Source of the DNA: Frankiaceae bacterium
Lineage (GTDB): Bacteria > Actinomycetota > Actinomycetes > JAFAQI01
Reading direction: 5' to 3'
Length of the DNA stretch: 10,702 nucleotides
Assembly (NCBI GenBank): GCA_030840545.1
Contig: JAVEEH010000220.1
Span: forward strand, 1-10,702
This document shows positions 5,996 to 10,702 of the stretch, in pieces; the first letter of the stretch is position 1, and every line of letters starts with the position of its first letter. The notes beneath the pieces are model-generated. The model did no database searches. It had not been told where the DNA came from and saw only the letters and a program-made list of their open reading frames with translations. A program made the translations under genes and the position numbers.

Positions 5996-6856
5996 GTGAG
6001 CGACCTCGGCCTGTTCGGCCCGGACAGCGTCACCTGGCGTGTCAACAGCGACCCGATCATGTGGGTGGCCGGCTTGCGCGCGTTGCTGTTGCAGGCGGTG
6101 CATCCGGCGGCGATGGCGGGAGTGCTGCGGCACTCGGACTTCCGGGCCGACCCGTGGGGGCGGCTCGTCCGCACCGCGGACTATGTCGGTGTCGTCTCGT
6201 TCGGAGGCCGCGACGAGGTCGACGCAATCGGGAGCCGGGTCCGCGCCATCCACGCCAAGGTCCAGGGTGTCGACCCCGACACGGGTGTGCACTACCGGGC
6301 GAGCGACCCGGAGCTGCTGCGGTGGGTGCACTGCTGTGAGGTCGAGTCCTTCCTGACGACGTTCCAGCGCGCCGGCGGTGGTCTCTCGCCGGAGGAGGTC
6401 GACAGCTATTTCGCTGAGCAGACACGCGCTGCTGCCGTCGTCGGACTGGATCCGGCCGACGTGCCCGCGACGGCGGCGGCGATGTCGGCGTACTTCGAGC
6501 GGATGCGACCCCAGCTCGCCGTCGACCGGCGCACCCGCCGCGTCGCCGGCTATGTGCTCGCTCCCCCGATGCCGCGCTGGGTGCGGCTGGCGACGCCGGC
6601 GCGGCCGGCGTGGGCCGGCGCCGCGAGCATCGCGGCCGGTCTGCTGCCGCGCTGGGCCCGCCGGCTCTATGGCCTCCCGGGCCTGCCGATGACCGACGCG
6701 GCGGCGACGGTGGGGGTGCGGGCGCTGCGAGCGGCGATGGAGGCGGCGCCCCGGCGCTATCGCGAAGGGCCACATCTGCGGGCCGCCCGGGCCCGGCTGC
6801 GTCAGTCGTCCGACGATGGCGTGATGTCGGGCGCAAGCCCGGCCCACGGCGCGTAG
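5996..6856 (+). CDS. MpaB-family oxygenase (DUF2236 / rubber-oxygenase-like catalytic domain)
   Basis: A 286-aa helical protein of the PF09995 family (ER-bound oxygenase mpaB/B' and rubber oxygenase Lcp). Family landmarks are WRVNSDP (14-20), LRALLLQAVHPAAMAG (27-42, with conserved His36), DFRADPWGRLVRTADY (48-63) and DPELLRWVH (104-112). In characterised relatives this domain binds b-type heme and uses oxygen to cleave carbon chains; most bacterial members have no known substrate. GTG at 5996 has GAGG at 5984-5987 with 8 bases of spacing. It has a Tyr/Gly/Pro-containing hydrophobic stretch (about 183-225) but no clear signal peptide. It follows the propeller gene after 66 bases. Its last 55 bases overlap the end of the opposing nuclease gene. 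Family membership is firm, activity is inferred. Confidence 0.87.
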   Translation: MSDLGLFGPDSVTWRVNSDPIMWVAGLRALLLQAVHPAAMAGVLRHSDFRADPWGRLVRTADYVGVVSFGGRDEVDAIGSRVRAIHAKVQGVDPDTGVHYRASDPELLRWVHCCEVESFLTTFQRAGGGLSPEEVDSYFAEQTRAAAVVGLDPADVPATAAAMSAYFERMRPQLAVDRRTRRVAGYVLAPPMPRWVRLATPARPAWAGAASIAAGLLPRWARRLYGLPGLPMTDAAATVGVRALRAAMEAAPRRYREGPHLRAARARLRQSSDDGVMSGASPAHGA

Positions 6857-7647
6857 GCCGCCTTGGCCGCGCGCCCTTCCGGGCAGTGCGCGGAGAAGTC
6901 ACACCAGCCGCACATGTGACCGGGGTTGGGCGGAAACGCGCTGTCCTCCCCGGAGGCGTGAGCGGCAGCGGCTTCAGCAGCGATGTCCGCTGCTCGCCCC
7001 AGGTGGCGGGCGAGTGTCTCGTCGGTGTGTTGCCACTCGATGACGGCACCGGTCGGCAAGTGGTGCAGCTCGACCTTCACGCACTCCCGGCGCATCGTGC
7101 GCGCAGCTGCCAGCGCATAGAGCGCTAGTGCCAGCGATCCGCGCGCATCGTCGGTGGTGAGAATGTGGCGACCGGTCTTGTAGTCGACGACGACGAGCTC
7201 GTCACCGCGCCGGTCGAGTCGGTCGATCCGACCGGAGACAGCCAGCCGATCGGTGCGCATCGCGACTGTGCGCTCGATGCCGACGGGCTCGGCGTGCGGG
7301 TCGAGCGTCTCGACATAGCTCGCCACCATGCCAGCCGCGCGCTCGCGCCACTCTGCCTCTTGCGCGTCGTCACGGAAACCGAGACCGATCCACTTCTCCC
7401 GCAACAACCCGGCGGCGGCGTCCGGCGTGCGGCGCTCGACCGGCAGCGACCACCAGGCCGCGAGCGCACTGTGCACCGACGCCCCGACGCTGTTGTGTGC
7501 CCACGGTGCACCCTTCGGCGGCGAGGGGCGGTCGACGTAGACGAACTTGTATCGCCGCGGGCAGTCGAGCCAGGTGGTCAGCCGCGACGGCGTGCAGGTG
7601 AACAGCCTCGTCGGCATCCCGGTGAAGCCGAGCTGGGTCGCGGACAT
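6802..7647 (-). CDS. RecB/Cas4-like PD-(D/E)XK nuclease with Fe-S cluster, single domain
   Basis: A 281-aa nuclease of the RecB family (PDDEXK_1 type). Visible motifs: SRLTTWLDCPRRYKF (21-35) with Cys29, GASVHSAL (His59), GRIDRLD (Asp142), VVDYKTG (Asp155, Lys157), then CGWCDFSAHC with Cys246, Cys249 and Cys255. Cys29 plus the C-terminal three is the arrangement that holds a 4Fe-4S cluster in AddB and Cas4. All catalytic positions are present. There is no helicase domain and no AddA/RecB partner nearby, and no cas1/cas2. Homologues are common as stand-alone actinobacterial genes annotated RecB family exonuclease; a DNA repair role is inferred. ATG 7647 lacks a ribosome binding site; a CACACT -10-like word 7 bases upstream would make it leaderless, and ATG 7617 is an alternative. 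Confidence 0.88.
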   Translation of the reverse strand: MSATQLGFTGMPTRLFTCTPSRLTTWLDCPRRYKFVYVDRPSPPKGAPWAHNSVGASVHSALAAWWSLPVERRTPDAAAGLLREKWIGLGFRDDAQEAEWRERAAGMVASYVETLDPHAEPVGIERTVAMRTDRLAVSGRIDRLDRRGDELVVVDYKTGRHILTTDDARGSLALALYALAAARTMRRECVKVELHHLPTGAVIEWQHTDETLARHLGRAADIAAEAAAAHASGEDSAFPPNPGHMCGWCDFSAHCPEGRAAKAAYAPWAGLAPDITPSSDD

Positions 7648-7708
7648 GGCTGACAGTGTGACCGGCGCCTACGACGAAAGCACGGTGCCGCGCCTGTTCG
7701 GTGGACGA

Positions 7709-8326
7709 TCAGGCCTGGTGGGAGAACGCGATGGCCGAGGTGGCGATCAGCTGCACGGCGATGGCTGACAGCAGCAAGCCGGAGATGCGGGTGACGAGCA
7801 GCACCCCGCCCTCGCGGATCACCCGCAGGATGACGTTCGCGAAGCGCAACGCCAGATAGAGGACCACGTGGACCGCGAGGATGCCCGCGGTGATGGCCCA
7901 GGCGTCGGCGAAGCCGTGGCCACGTCGGACGAACACGATCGTTGCGACGATGGCCCCGGGGCCGGCGAGCAACGGGGTGCCGAGCGGCACCAACGCGACG
8001 TTGACGTCGGGCGCGTCCTCCGGGCGATCCTGCTTGCCGGTCAACAGCTCCAGCGCGACCAGGACAAGCAGCAGCCCACCTGCCCCCTGCAGCGCGGCCA
8101 CGCTGATGCTCAGATAGCGCAGGATCTGTTGACCGAACAGCGCGAACGCCGCGATGACCCCCGCCGCGACGACGACCGCCTGCCACGCCAACCGGCGCCG
8201 GGCCCGCACGCTTCGGCCGCTGGTGAGAGCCAGGAAAAGCGGGATCGTCCCGACCGGGTCCATGATCACGAGCAGGGTGACGAAGACCTCGGTGAACAGC
8301 TTGAAGTCGAACGCCATGTGCCTCAT
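7709..8326 (-). CDS. MarC-family integral membrane protein
   Basis: A 205-aa polytopic inner-membrane protein with about six hydrophobic segments (roughly residues 10-33, 47-68, 73-95, 112-133, 139-162, 176-198). Family features include FVTLLVIMDPVGTIPLFLAL (15-34) near the N-terminus and PLGTPLLAGPGAI (about 114-126), matching the MarC/NAAT transporter family (PF01914). MarC was once tied to multiple antibiotic resistance in E. coli, but that link was not sustained; transport function is unproven for most members. ATG 8326 is used, with ATG 8317 as alternative. A TAGCCT -10-like element stands 10 bases upstream, and no Shine-Dalgarno sequence fits 8326. It follows DUF6758 after 24 bases, and precedes the nuclease by 61 bases, all on the minus strand. 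Confidence 0.9.
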   Translation of the reverse strand: MRHMAFDFKLFTEVFVTLLVIMDPVGTIPLFLALTSGRSVRARRRLAWQAVVVAAGVIAAFALFGQQILRYLSISVAALQGAGGLLLVLVALELLTGKQDRPEDAPDVNVALVPLGTPLLAGPGAIVATIVFVRRGHGFADAWAITAGILAVHVVLYLALRFANVILRVIREGGVLLVTRISGLLLSAIAVQLIATSAIAFSHQA

Positions 8327-8336
8327 CGCGCCGACG

Positions 8337-8342
8337 AGGCTA
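8337..8342 (-). promoter_or_regulatory. Possible -10 element (TAGCCT) before the MarC gene
   Basis: TAGCCT on the minus strand fits TAnnnT and ends 10 bases before ATG 8326, giving a leader of about 3 bases. No -35 is recognisable. MarC may also be read through from the DUF6758 gene. Confidence 0.25.
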
Positions 8343-8350
8343 GCCGGGGC

Positions 8351-8995
8351 TCAGCCGGTGACGGGTGGTCCGGCCAAGCGGGGGGACAGAGACCCGAATG
8401 CCAGCTCGGCCTCCAGGTACCCGTCGCGCAGGTCCGCGTGCGACACCTCGTCGTACATGAGGACGCCGGCAGCGGCCGGCCAGATGAGGGTCCAGAGCCA
8501 CTGCCCCTTGGCTTCGCCGACGAAGGCCGCGCAGTCGTCCTCGACCGGCAGGCTCCACAGCGCGGTGGGGTGGCCGGCGACCTCGACCTTCGCGTCGGGC
8601 GGACCCGCGTCGAAGCCCTCGCCCGGGTCGGGCCCCGGCAGACCGGCGTGCCTCGCACCGAGGCCAATTCCTGGCTCCTCGGCGATGAGCAGGATCTCGG
8701 CGGCGCCACCGAGCGGACTCGGCCCGGTCATGCTCGTGACTGTGGCGCGCGCGCCGTCGCGGTCGTCACCGGCGTAACCGAAGCCGCTGCACACCCAACC
8801 CGGGGACAAACCGTGGGGCATCCAGACCGGCACCTTGGCGAGGTTGACGACGTGCTCCAGCGCCTCGACCCCTGCATGCGTCAGGACCGAGTAGGGCGGG
8901 ACGCTGCCGTGGTGCCCGCACTGCCAGGCGCTCGACCACAGGCCGGGCGCGCGTAGCTCACCCCCGCACCGGGGGCAGGTTGGCTCCGGTCGCAC
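8351..8995 (-). CDS. DUF6758-family protein with N-terminal zinc finger
   Basis: A 214-aa soluble protein that matches my memory of DUF6758 proteins of Streptomyces and relatives along much of its length. The shared landmarks are an N-terminal CPRCGGELRAPGLW (7-20), WQCGHHG (24-30), a segment VPVWMPHGLSPGW (about 55-67), FGYAGDDRDGARAT, GPSPLGG, GIGLGARHAGLPG, and LMYDEVSHADLRD near the end. Cys7, Cys10, Cys26 and His29 could hold one zinc ion. No enzyme motif is evident and the function is unknown. GTG at 8995 is strongly favoured: a TTGACG / GACCGT promoter lies so that transcription starts at or beside that codon. The gene leads a minus-strand group with MarC and the RecB-like nuclease. 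Confidence 0.82.
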   Translation of the reverse strand: MRPEPTCPRCGGELRAPGLWSSAWQCGHHGSVPPYSVLTHAGVEALEHVVNLAKVPVWMPHGLSPGWVCSGFGYAGDDRDGARATVTSMTGPSPLGGAAEILLIAEEPGIGLGARHAGLPGPDPGEGFDAGPPDAKVEVAGHPTALWSLPVEDDCAAFVGEAKGQWLWTLIWPAAAGVLMYDEVSHADLRDGYLEAELAFGSLSPRLAGPPVTG

Positions 8996-9001
8996 AGGGT
9001 C

Positions 9002-9030
9002 ACGGTCCAGGGGGAACGCTCCCGCGTCAA
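9002..9030 (-). promoter_or_regulatory. Leaderless promoter of the DUF6758 gene
   Basis: On the minus strand TTGACG (9025-9030) is followed by a 17-base spacer and GACCGT (9002-9007), then 6 bases to GTG at 8995. The -35 is 5 of 6 to consensus, the -10 keeps A2 and T6. This is the best sigma-70-type promoter in the window. Confidence 0.55.
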
Positions 9031-9043
9031 CCCCTGAGAAGGA

Positions 9044-9253
9044 TCAGATGGTGTCGTCCTCGTAGACCCGTCGCCTGGCGACGGGCTCCTCGACGACTCG
9101 ACGGGTGACCATCGGCTCCTCGACGACTCGCGTGACGGGTCGACGGACAATGGTGCGCCGACGCACGACCTGGCCGCCGTACCCGCCCCAGCCGCCGACC
9201 ATGACGGCCACGAGCACGATCACCGCAAGCAGAATCAGCATCAGGATGAGCAT
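9044..9253 (-). CDS. Small one-pass membrane protein with repeated charged tail
   Basis: A 69-aa protein. Residues 1-19 (MLILMLILLAVIVLVAVMV) form one transmembrane helix without positive charges before it. A Gly-rich hinge GGWGGYGG (20-27) follows, then a basic/acidic tail with repeats TRVVEEPM, RRVVEEPV and RRVYEDD. The polarity suggests the Arg-rich tail stays in the cytoplasm. I do not recognise the family. ATG 9253 is chosen because it starts the hydrophobic helix; AGGGAGG on the minus strand (9272-9266) is a good ribosome binding site but sits 12 bases away, longer than usual. A longer open frame runs antisense through the Nudix gene and is not credible. The gene diverges from Nudix with about 33 bases between starts and lies 48 bases before DUF6758. 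Coding is likely but not certain. Confidence 0.62.
   Translation of the reverse strand: MLILMLILLAVIVLVAVMVGGWGGYGGQVVRRRTIVRRPVTRVVEEPMVTRRVVEEPVARRRVYEDDTI
9083..9130. repeat. Two 18-bp direct repeats, 30 bases apart, in the small membrane protein gene
   Basis: GGCTCCTCGACGACTCG occurs at 9084-9100 and 9114-9130. It encodes the repeated (R)RVVEEP unit of the cytoplasmic tail with a 10-codon period. Confidence 0.7.
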
Positions 9254-9271
9254 CGCTGAGTTTCGCCTCCC

Positions 9272-9277
9272 TAGGCT
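9272..9277 (+). promoter_or_regulatory. -10 element (TAGGCT) before the Nudix gene
   Basis: TAGGCT fits TAnnnT, and ends 6 bases before TTG 9284 and 9 bases before ATG 9287, so the Nudix message would have no or almost no leader. It abuts, on the other strand, the ribosome binding site of the small membrane protein gene. No -35 is clear. Confidence 0.4.
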
Positions 9278-9286
9278 TCGACTTTG

Positions 9287-9688
9287 ATGTCCCCTGCTGG
9301 CGATTGGCAGAAACCGCAACCGGTCGAGTGCGCCGGTGCGGTGGTGCGTGACGCCGCGGGTCGGCTGCTTCTCGTACGACGTGGACACGAGCCTTCGCTC
9401 GGCCTGTGGTCCTTGCCCGGCGGGCGCATCGACCCGGGTGAGTCGGCCGCCGAAGCCGCCGTGCGCGAGGTGCACGAGGAGACCGGGCTCGAGGTGACCG
9501 TTGGGCAGCTGTTGGCCAGCGTCGAGATCGGCGACTTCCTCGTGCACGACTTCACCGCGACGGTGATCGGCGGCGAGCTGCGGGCCGGCGACGACGCCAG
9601 CGACGTGCGCTGGTGCAGCGACGACGAGCTGGCTGTCCTGGAGCTCACGCCGGGTCTGCTGGCAGCACTGACATCGATGGGTGCCTGA
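9287..9688 (+). CDS. Nudix hydrolase
   Basis: A 133-aa cytoplasmic Nudix enzyme; these hydrolyse nucleoside diphosphates linked to another moiety, using Mg2+. The full Nudix box is present from Gly46 to Leu68: GGRIDPGE (45-52) and REVHEETGL (60-68), with all catalytic Glu residues (Glu61, Glu64, Glu65) in place. The N-terminal strand CAGAVVRDAAGRLLLVRRG and WSLPGGR are typical. The substrate (such as ADP-ribose or 8-oxo-dGTP) cannot be assigned. Start: ATG 9287 is chosen; TTG 9284 would add one residue and is also compatible with the TAGGCT -10 (6 bases). There is no Shine-Dalgarno sequence. It diverges from the small membrane protein and ends 6 bases before the convergent end of mscL. Confidence 0.9.
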   Translation: MSPAGDWQKPQPVECAGAVVRDAAGRLLLVRRGHEPSLGLWSLPGGRIDPGESAAEAAVREVHEETGLEVTVGQLLASVEIGDFLVHDFTATVIGGELRAGDDASDVRWCSDDELAVLELTPGLLAALTSMGA

Positions 9689-9694
9689 GCGCTG

Positions 9695-10198
9695 CTAGGT
9701 GTTGATCTCCGACTGCGCCAGCGGAGGTTGCTCGACCGTGCAGAACGCACATCGGGTCGCGTCGTAGGGGATCGAGCTCTTGCACTCCGGGCAGACCTTG
9801 GTCTGCTTGCCGGGCTCCGTCTCGGGCTTGAAGCGGTCCATCAGCGAGTTCACCGGAATGACGACGAAGTAGTAGAGCGCCAGGCCGATGAGGATCAACG
9901 TGAGGACCTTGTTGAGAACGTCGCCGTAGCGGAACTTCGAACCGCCGATCTCCCAGTAGCGCTGAGCGAAGTCGGTCCCCTTCTTGAGGGGAATGTTGAT
10001 GAGCGGCGTGAGGAAATCGGCGACGAGTGCGTTGACCAGTCCGGTGAACGCCGCACCGATGACAACGCCCGTCGCCAGATCGATGACGTTGCCGCGCAGG
10101 ATGAACTTGCGAAAGCCACCGATGCCGAGCTTGGCCCGGCTGTGGCGCAGGAACTTCTCGATGCGTTCGGTGGCGTCACGTTCGCTGTCGTCACTCAT
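9695..10198 (-). CDS. mscL: Large-conductance mechanosensitive channel MscL with C-terminal zinc ribbon
   Basis: A 167-aa inner-membrane channel that opens under membrane tension to release solutes in osmotic downshock. Residues 29-67 align with the E. coli signature (RGNVIDLATGVVIGAAF, then VADFLTPLI); the second transmembrane helix is about 95-120 (LTLILIGLALYYFVVIPVNS). Differences from E. coli MscL (136 aa): an extra ~27-residue charged N-terminus, and a C-terminal CPEC (136-139) with CAFC (150-153), forming a zinc ribbon on the cytoplasmic side. I recall similar tails in other actinobacterial MscL. ATG 10198 has GGAG at 10207-10210 with 8 bases of spacing, and overlaps the stop of the upstream lyase by 8 bases (ATGAGTGA), so the two are probably co-translated. 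Confidence 0.95.
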   Translation of the reverse strand: MSDDSERDATERIEKFLRHSRAKLGIGGFRKFILRGNVIDLATGVVIGAAFTGLVNALVADFLTPLINIPLKKGTDFAQRYWEIGGSKFRYGDVLNKVLTLILIGLALYYFVVIPVNSLMDRFKPETEPGKQTKVCPECKSSIPYDATRCAFCTVEQPPLAQSEINT

Positions 10199-10702
10199 CG
10201 CCGCTGCTCCGTCGTAGTCCCGCTGCGCGCCCCTTCGCCGCGACGACCAGCGCCATCTTGCGTGACGCCTCGTCGATCATCTCGTTGCCGAGCATGACTG
10301 CGCCGCGACGACCGCCGGCGTCTGACGTCGAGTGCTCATAGGCAGTGAGGATCGCCTCGGCTCGTTCGTAGTCCTCCTGCCCGGGTGAGAAAATGTGATT
10401 GCCAGCCTCGATCTGGTCGGGGTGCAAGACCCACTTCCCGTCGTAGCCGAGTGCGGCCGCGCTCTGCGCGCTACGACGGAAGCCGGCCGTGTCGCGGACC
10501 TGCAGATAGGGCCCGTCGATCGCCTGCAGGTCGTGCGCACGCGCGGTCACGAGGATGCGCAACAAGGCGTAGTGATAGGCGTCACCGATCTCGTATCCCG
10601 GCGGCTGCTCACCGACAACGAGAGTGCGCATGTTGAGGCTCGCCATGAAGTCGGCGGGGCCGAAGACAAGGGCTTCGGTCCGTGCTGATGCCGAGGCGAT
10701 CG
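10191..10702 (-). CDS. CoA-ester lyase, HpcH/HpaI-CitE family, 3' part
   Basis: The last 169 residues are visible; the 5' end is beyond the window. The fragment begins IASASARTEALVFGPADFMAS and contains GKWVLHPDQIEAGNHIFSP, the C-terminal hallmarks of the CitE/malyl-CoA lyase fold (HpcH/HpaI aldolase superfamily). Asp in FGPADF is a Mg2+ ligand in the family. These TIM-barrel enzymes cleave CoA-thioesters such as malyl-CoA, citramalyl-CoA or beta-methylmalyl-CoA. The exact substrate cannot be told without the N-terminal half. The C-terminal helix around KMALVVAAKGRAAGLRR ends just before the stop. The gene overlaps mscL by 8 bases. The link of a central-carbon lyase with a mechanosensitive channel has no obvious logic. 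Confidence 0.87.
   Translation of the reverse strand, partial: IASASARTEALVFGPADFMASLNMRTLVVGEQPPGYEIGDAYHYALLRILVTARAHDLQAIDGPYLQVRDTAGFRRSAQSAAALGYDGKWVLHPDQIEAGNHIFSPGQEDYERAEAILTAYEHSTSDAGGRRGAVMLGNEMIDEASRKMALVVAAKGRAAGLRRSSGDE

Noticed and set aside
5978..6847. Minus-strand frame of 289 codons antisense to the MpaB-family gene
   Set aside because: No motif, Arg/His/Pro-rich; the plus-strand gene matches a known family across its length.
6802..7647. CRISPR-associated Cas4
   Set aside because: No cas1/cas2 and no regularly spaced repeats anywhere in the window; neighbours are MarC, DUF6758 and an oxygenase.
7868..8956. Plus-strand frame of 362 codons antisense to MarC and DUF6758
   Set aside because: Low hydrophobicity, Arg/Asp/Gln-rich shadow composition, and both opposing genes have recognisable family motifs.
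9254..9547. N-terminal extension of the small membrane protein to 167 aa
   Set aside because: The extra 98 residues are antisense to the Nudix box, lack any motif, and would bury a start-proximal transmembrane helix in the middle.
1..10702. tRNA, rRNA, insertion sequences, attachment sites, CRISPR arrays
   Set aside because: I looked for cloverleaf and inverted terminal repeat patterns and repeated spacers by eye and saw none; a covariance-model search could still find small RNAs I cannot detect.

Overview
The window is GC-rich DNA with no plasmid, phage or transposon signature. It reads as an ordinary chromosomal segment of an actinobacterium. The evidence is very high GC at third codon positions, frequent GTG starts, promoters placed so close to start codons that transcripts would be leaderless, and several gene families I recognise from actinobacterial chromosomes (a MiaE-like ferritin fold protein beside a DEAD-box helicase, DUF6758, an MpaB/DUF2236 oxygenase, a stand-alone RecB-like nuclease). 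The order or genus cannot be told from this sequence.

Layout, left to right: a 5' fragment of a ferritin-fold protein (minus strand) diverges from a DEAD-box RNA helicase (plus). The helicase can only start on CTG and has a 22-bp hairpin palindrome upstream. It is followed by a cysteine-rich 148-aa protein (plus), which converges on a two-gene minus-strand unit: an orphan ParA/Soj-type ATPase overlapping ATGA with a 117-aa zinc-ribbon protein. From about 3.66 to 6.86 kb three plus-strand genes follow: an alpha/beta hydrolase, a secreted beta-propeller (sialidase-fold) protein and an MpaB-family oxygenase.

From 6.8 to 9.0 kb there is a minus-strand group: DUF6758, a MarC-family membrane protein and a single-domain RecB/Cas4-like nuclease with a predicted Fe-S cluster. 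The nuclease overlaps the oxygenase tail to tail by 55 bases. A tiny one-pass membrane protein with repeated charged tail (minus) then diverges from a Nudix hydrolase (plus). The window ends in a minus-strand pair: a HpcH/HpaI-CitE-type CoA-ester lyase (5' end outside the window) overlapping by 8 bases with mscL, whose product carries an extra C-terminal zinc ribbon.

The genes are mostly housekeeping or accessory singletons; I see no defence island, biosynthetic cluster, CRISPR array, tRNA or rRNA. The likeliest functional pairings, judged only by overlap, are ParA with the zinc-ribbon protein and the lyase with MscL. No gap exceeds about 150 bases; the two largest, 137-284 and 3537-3659, are divergent promoter regions.
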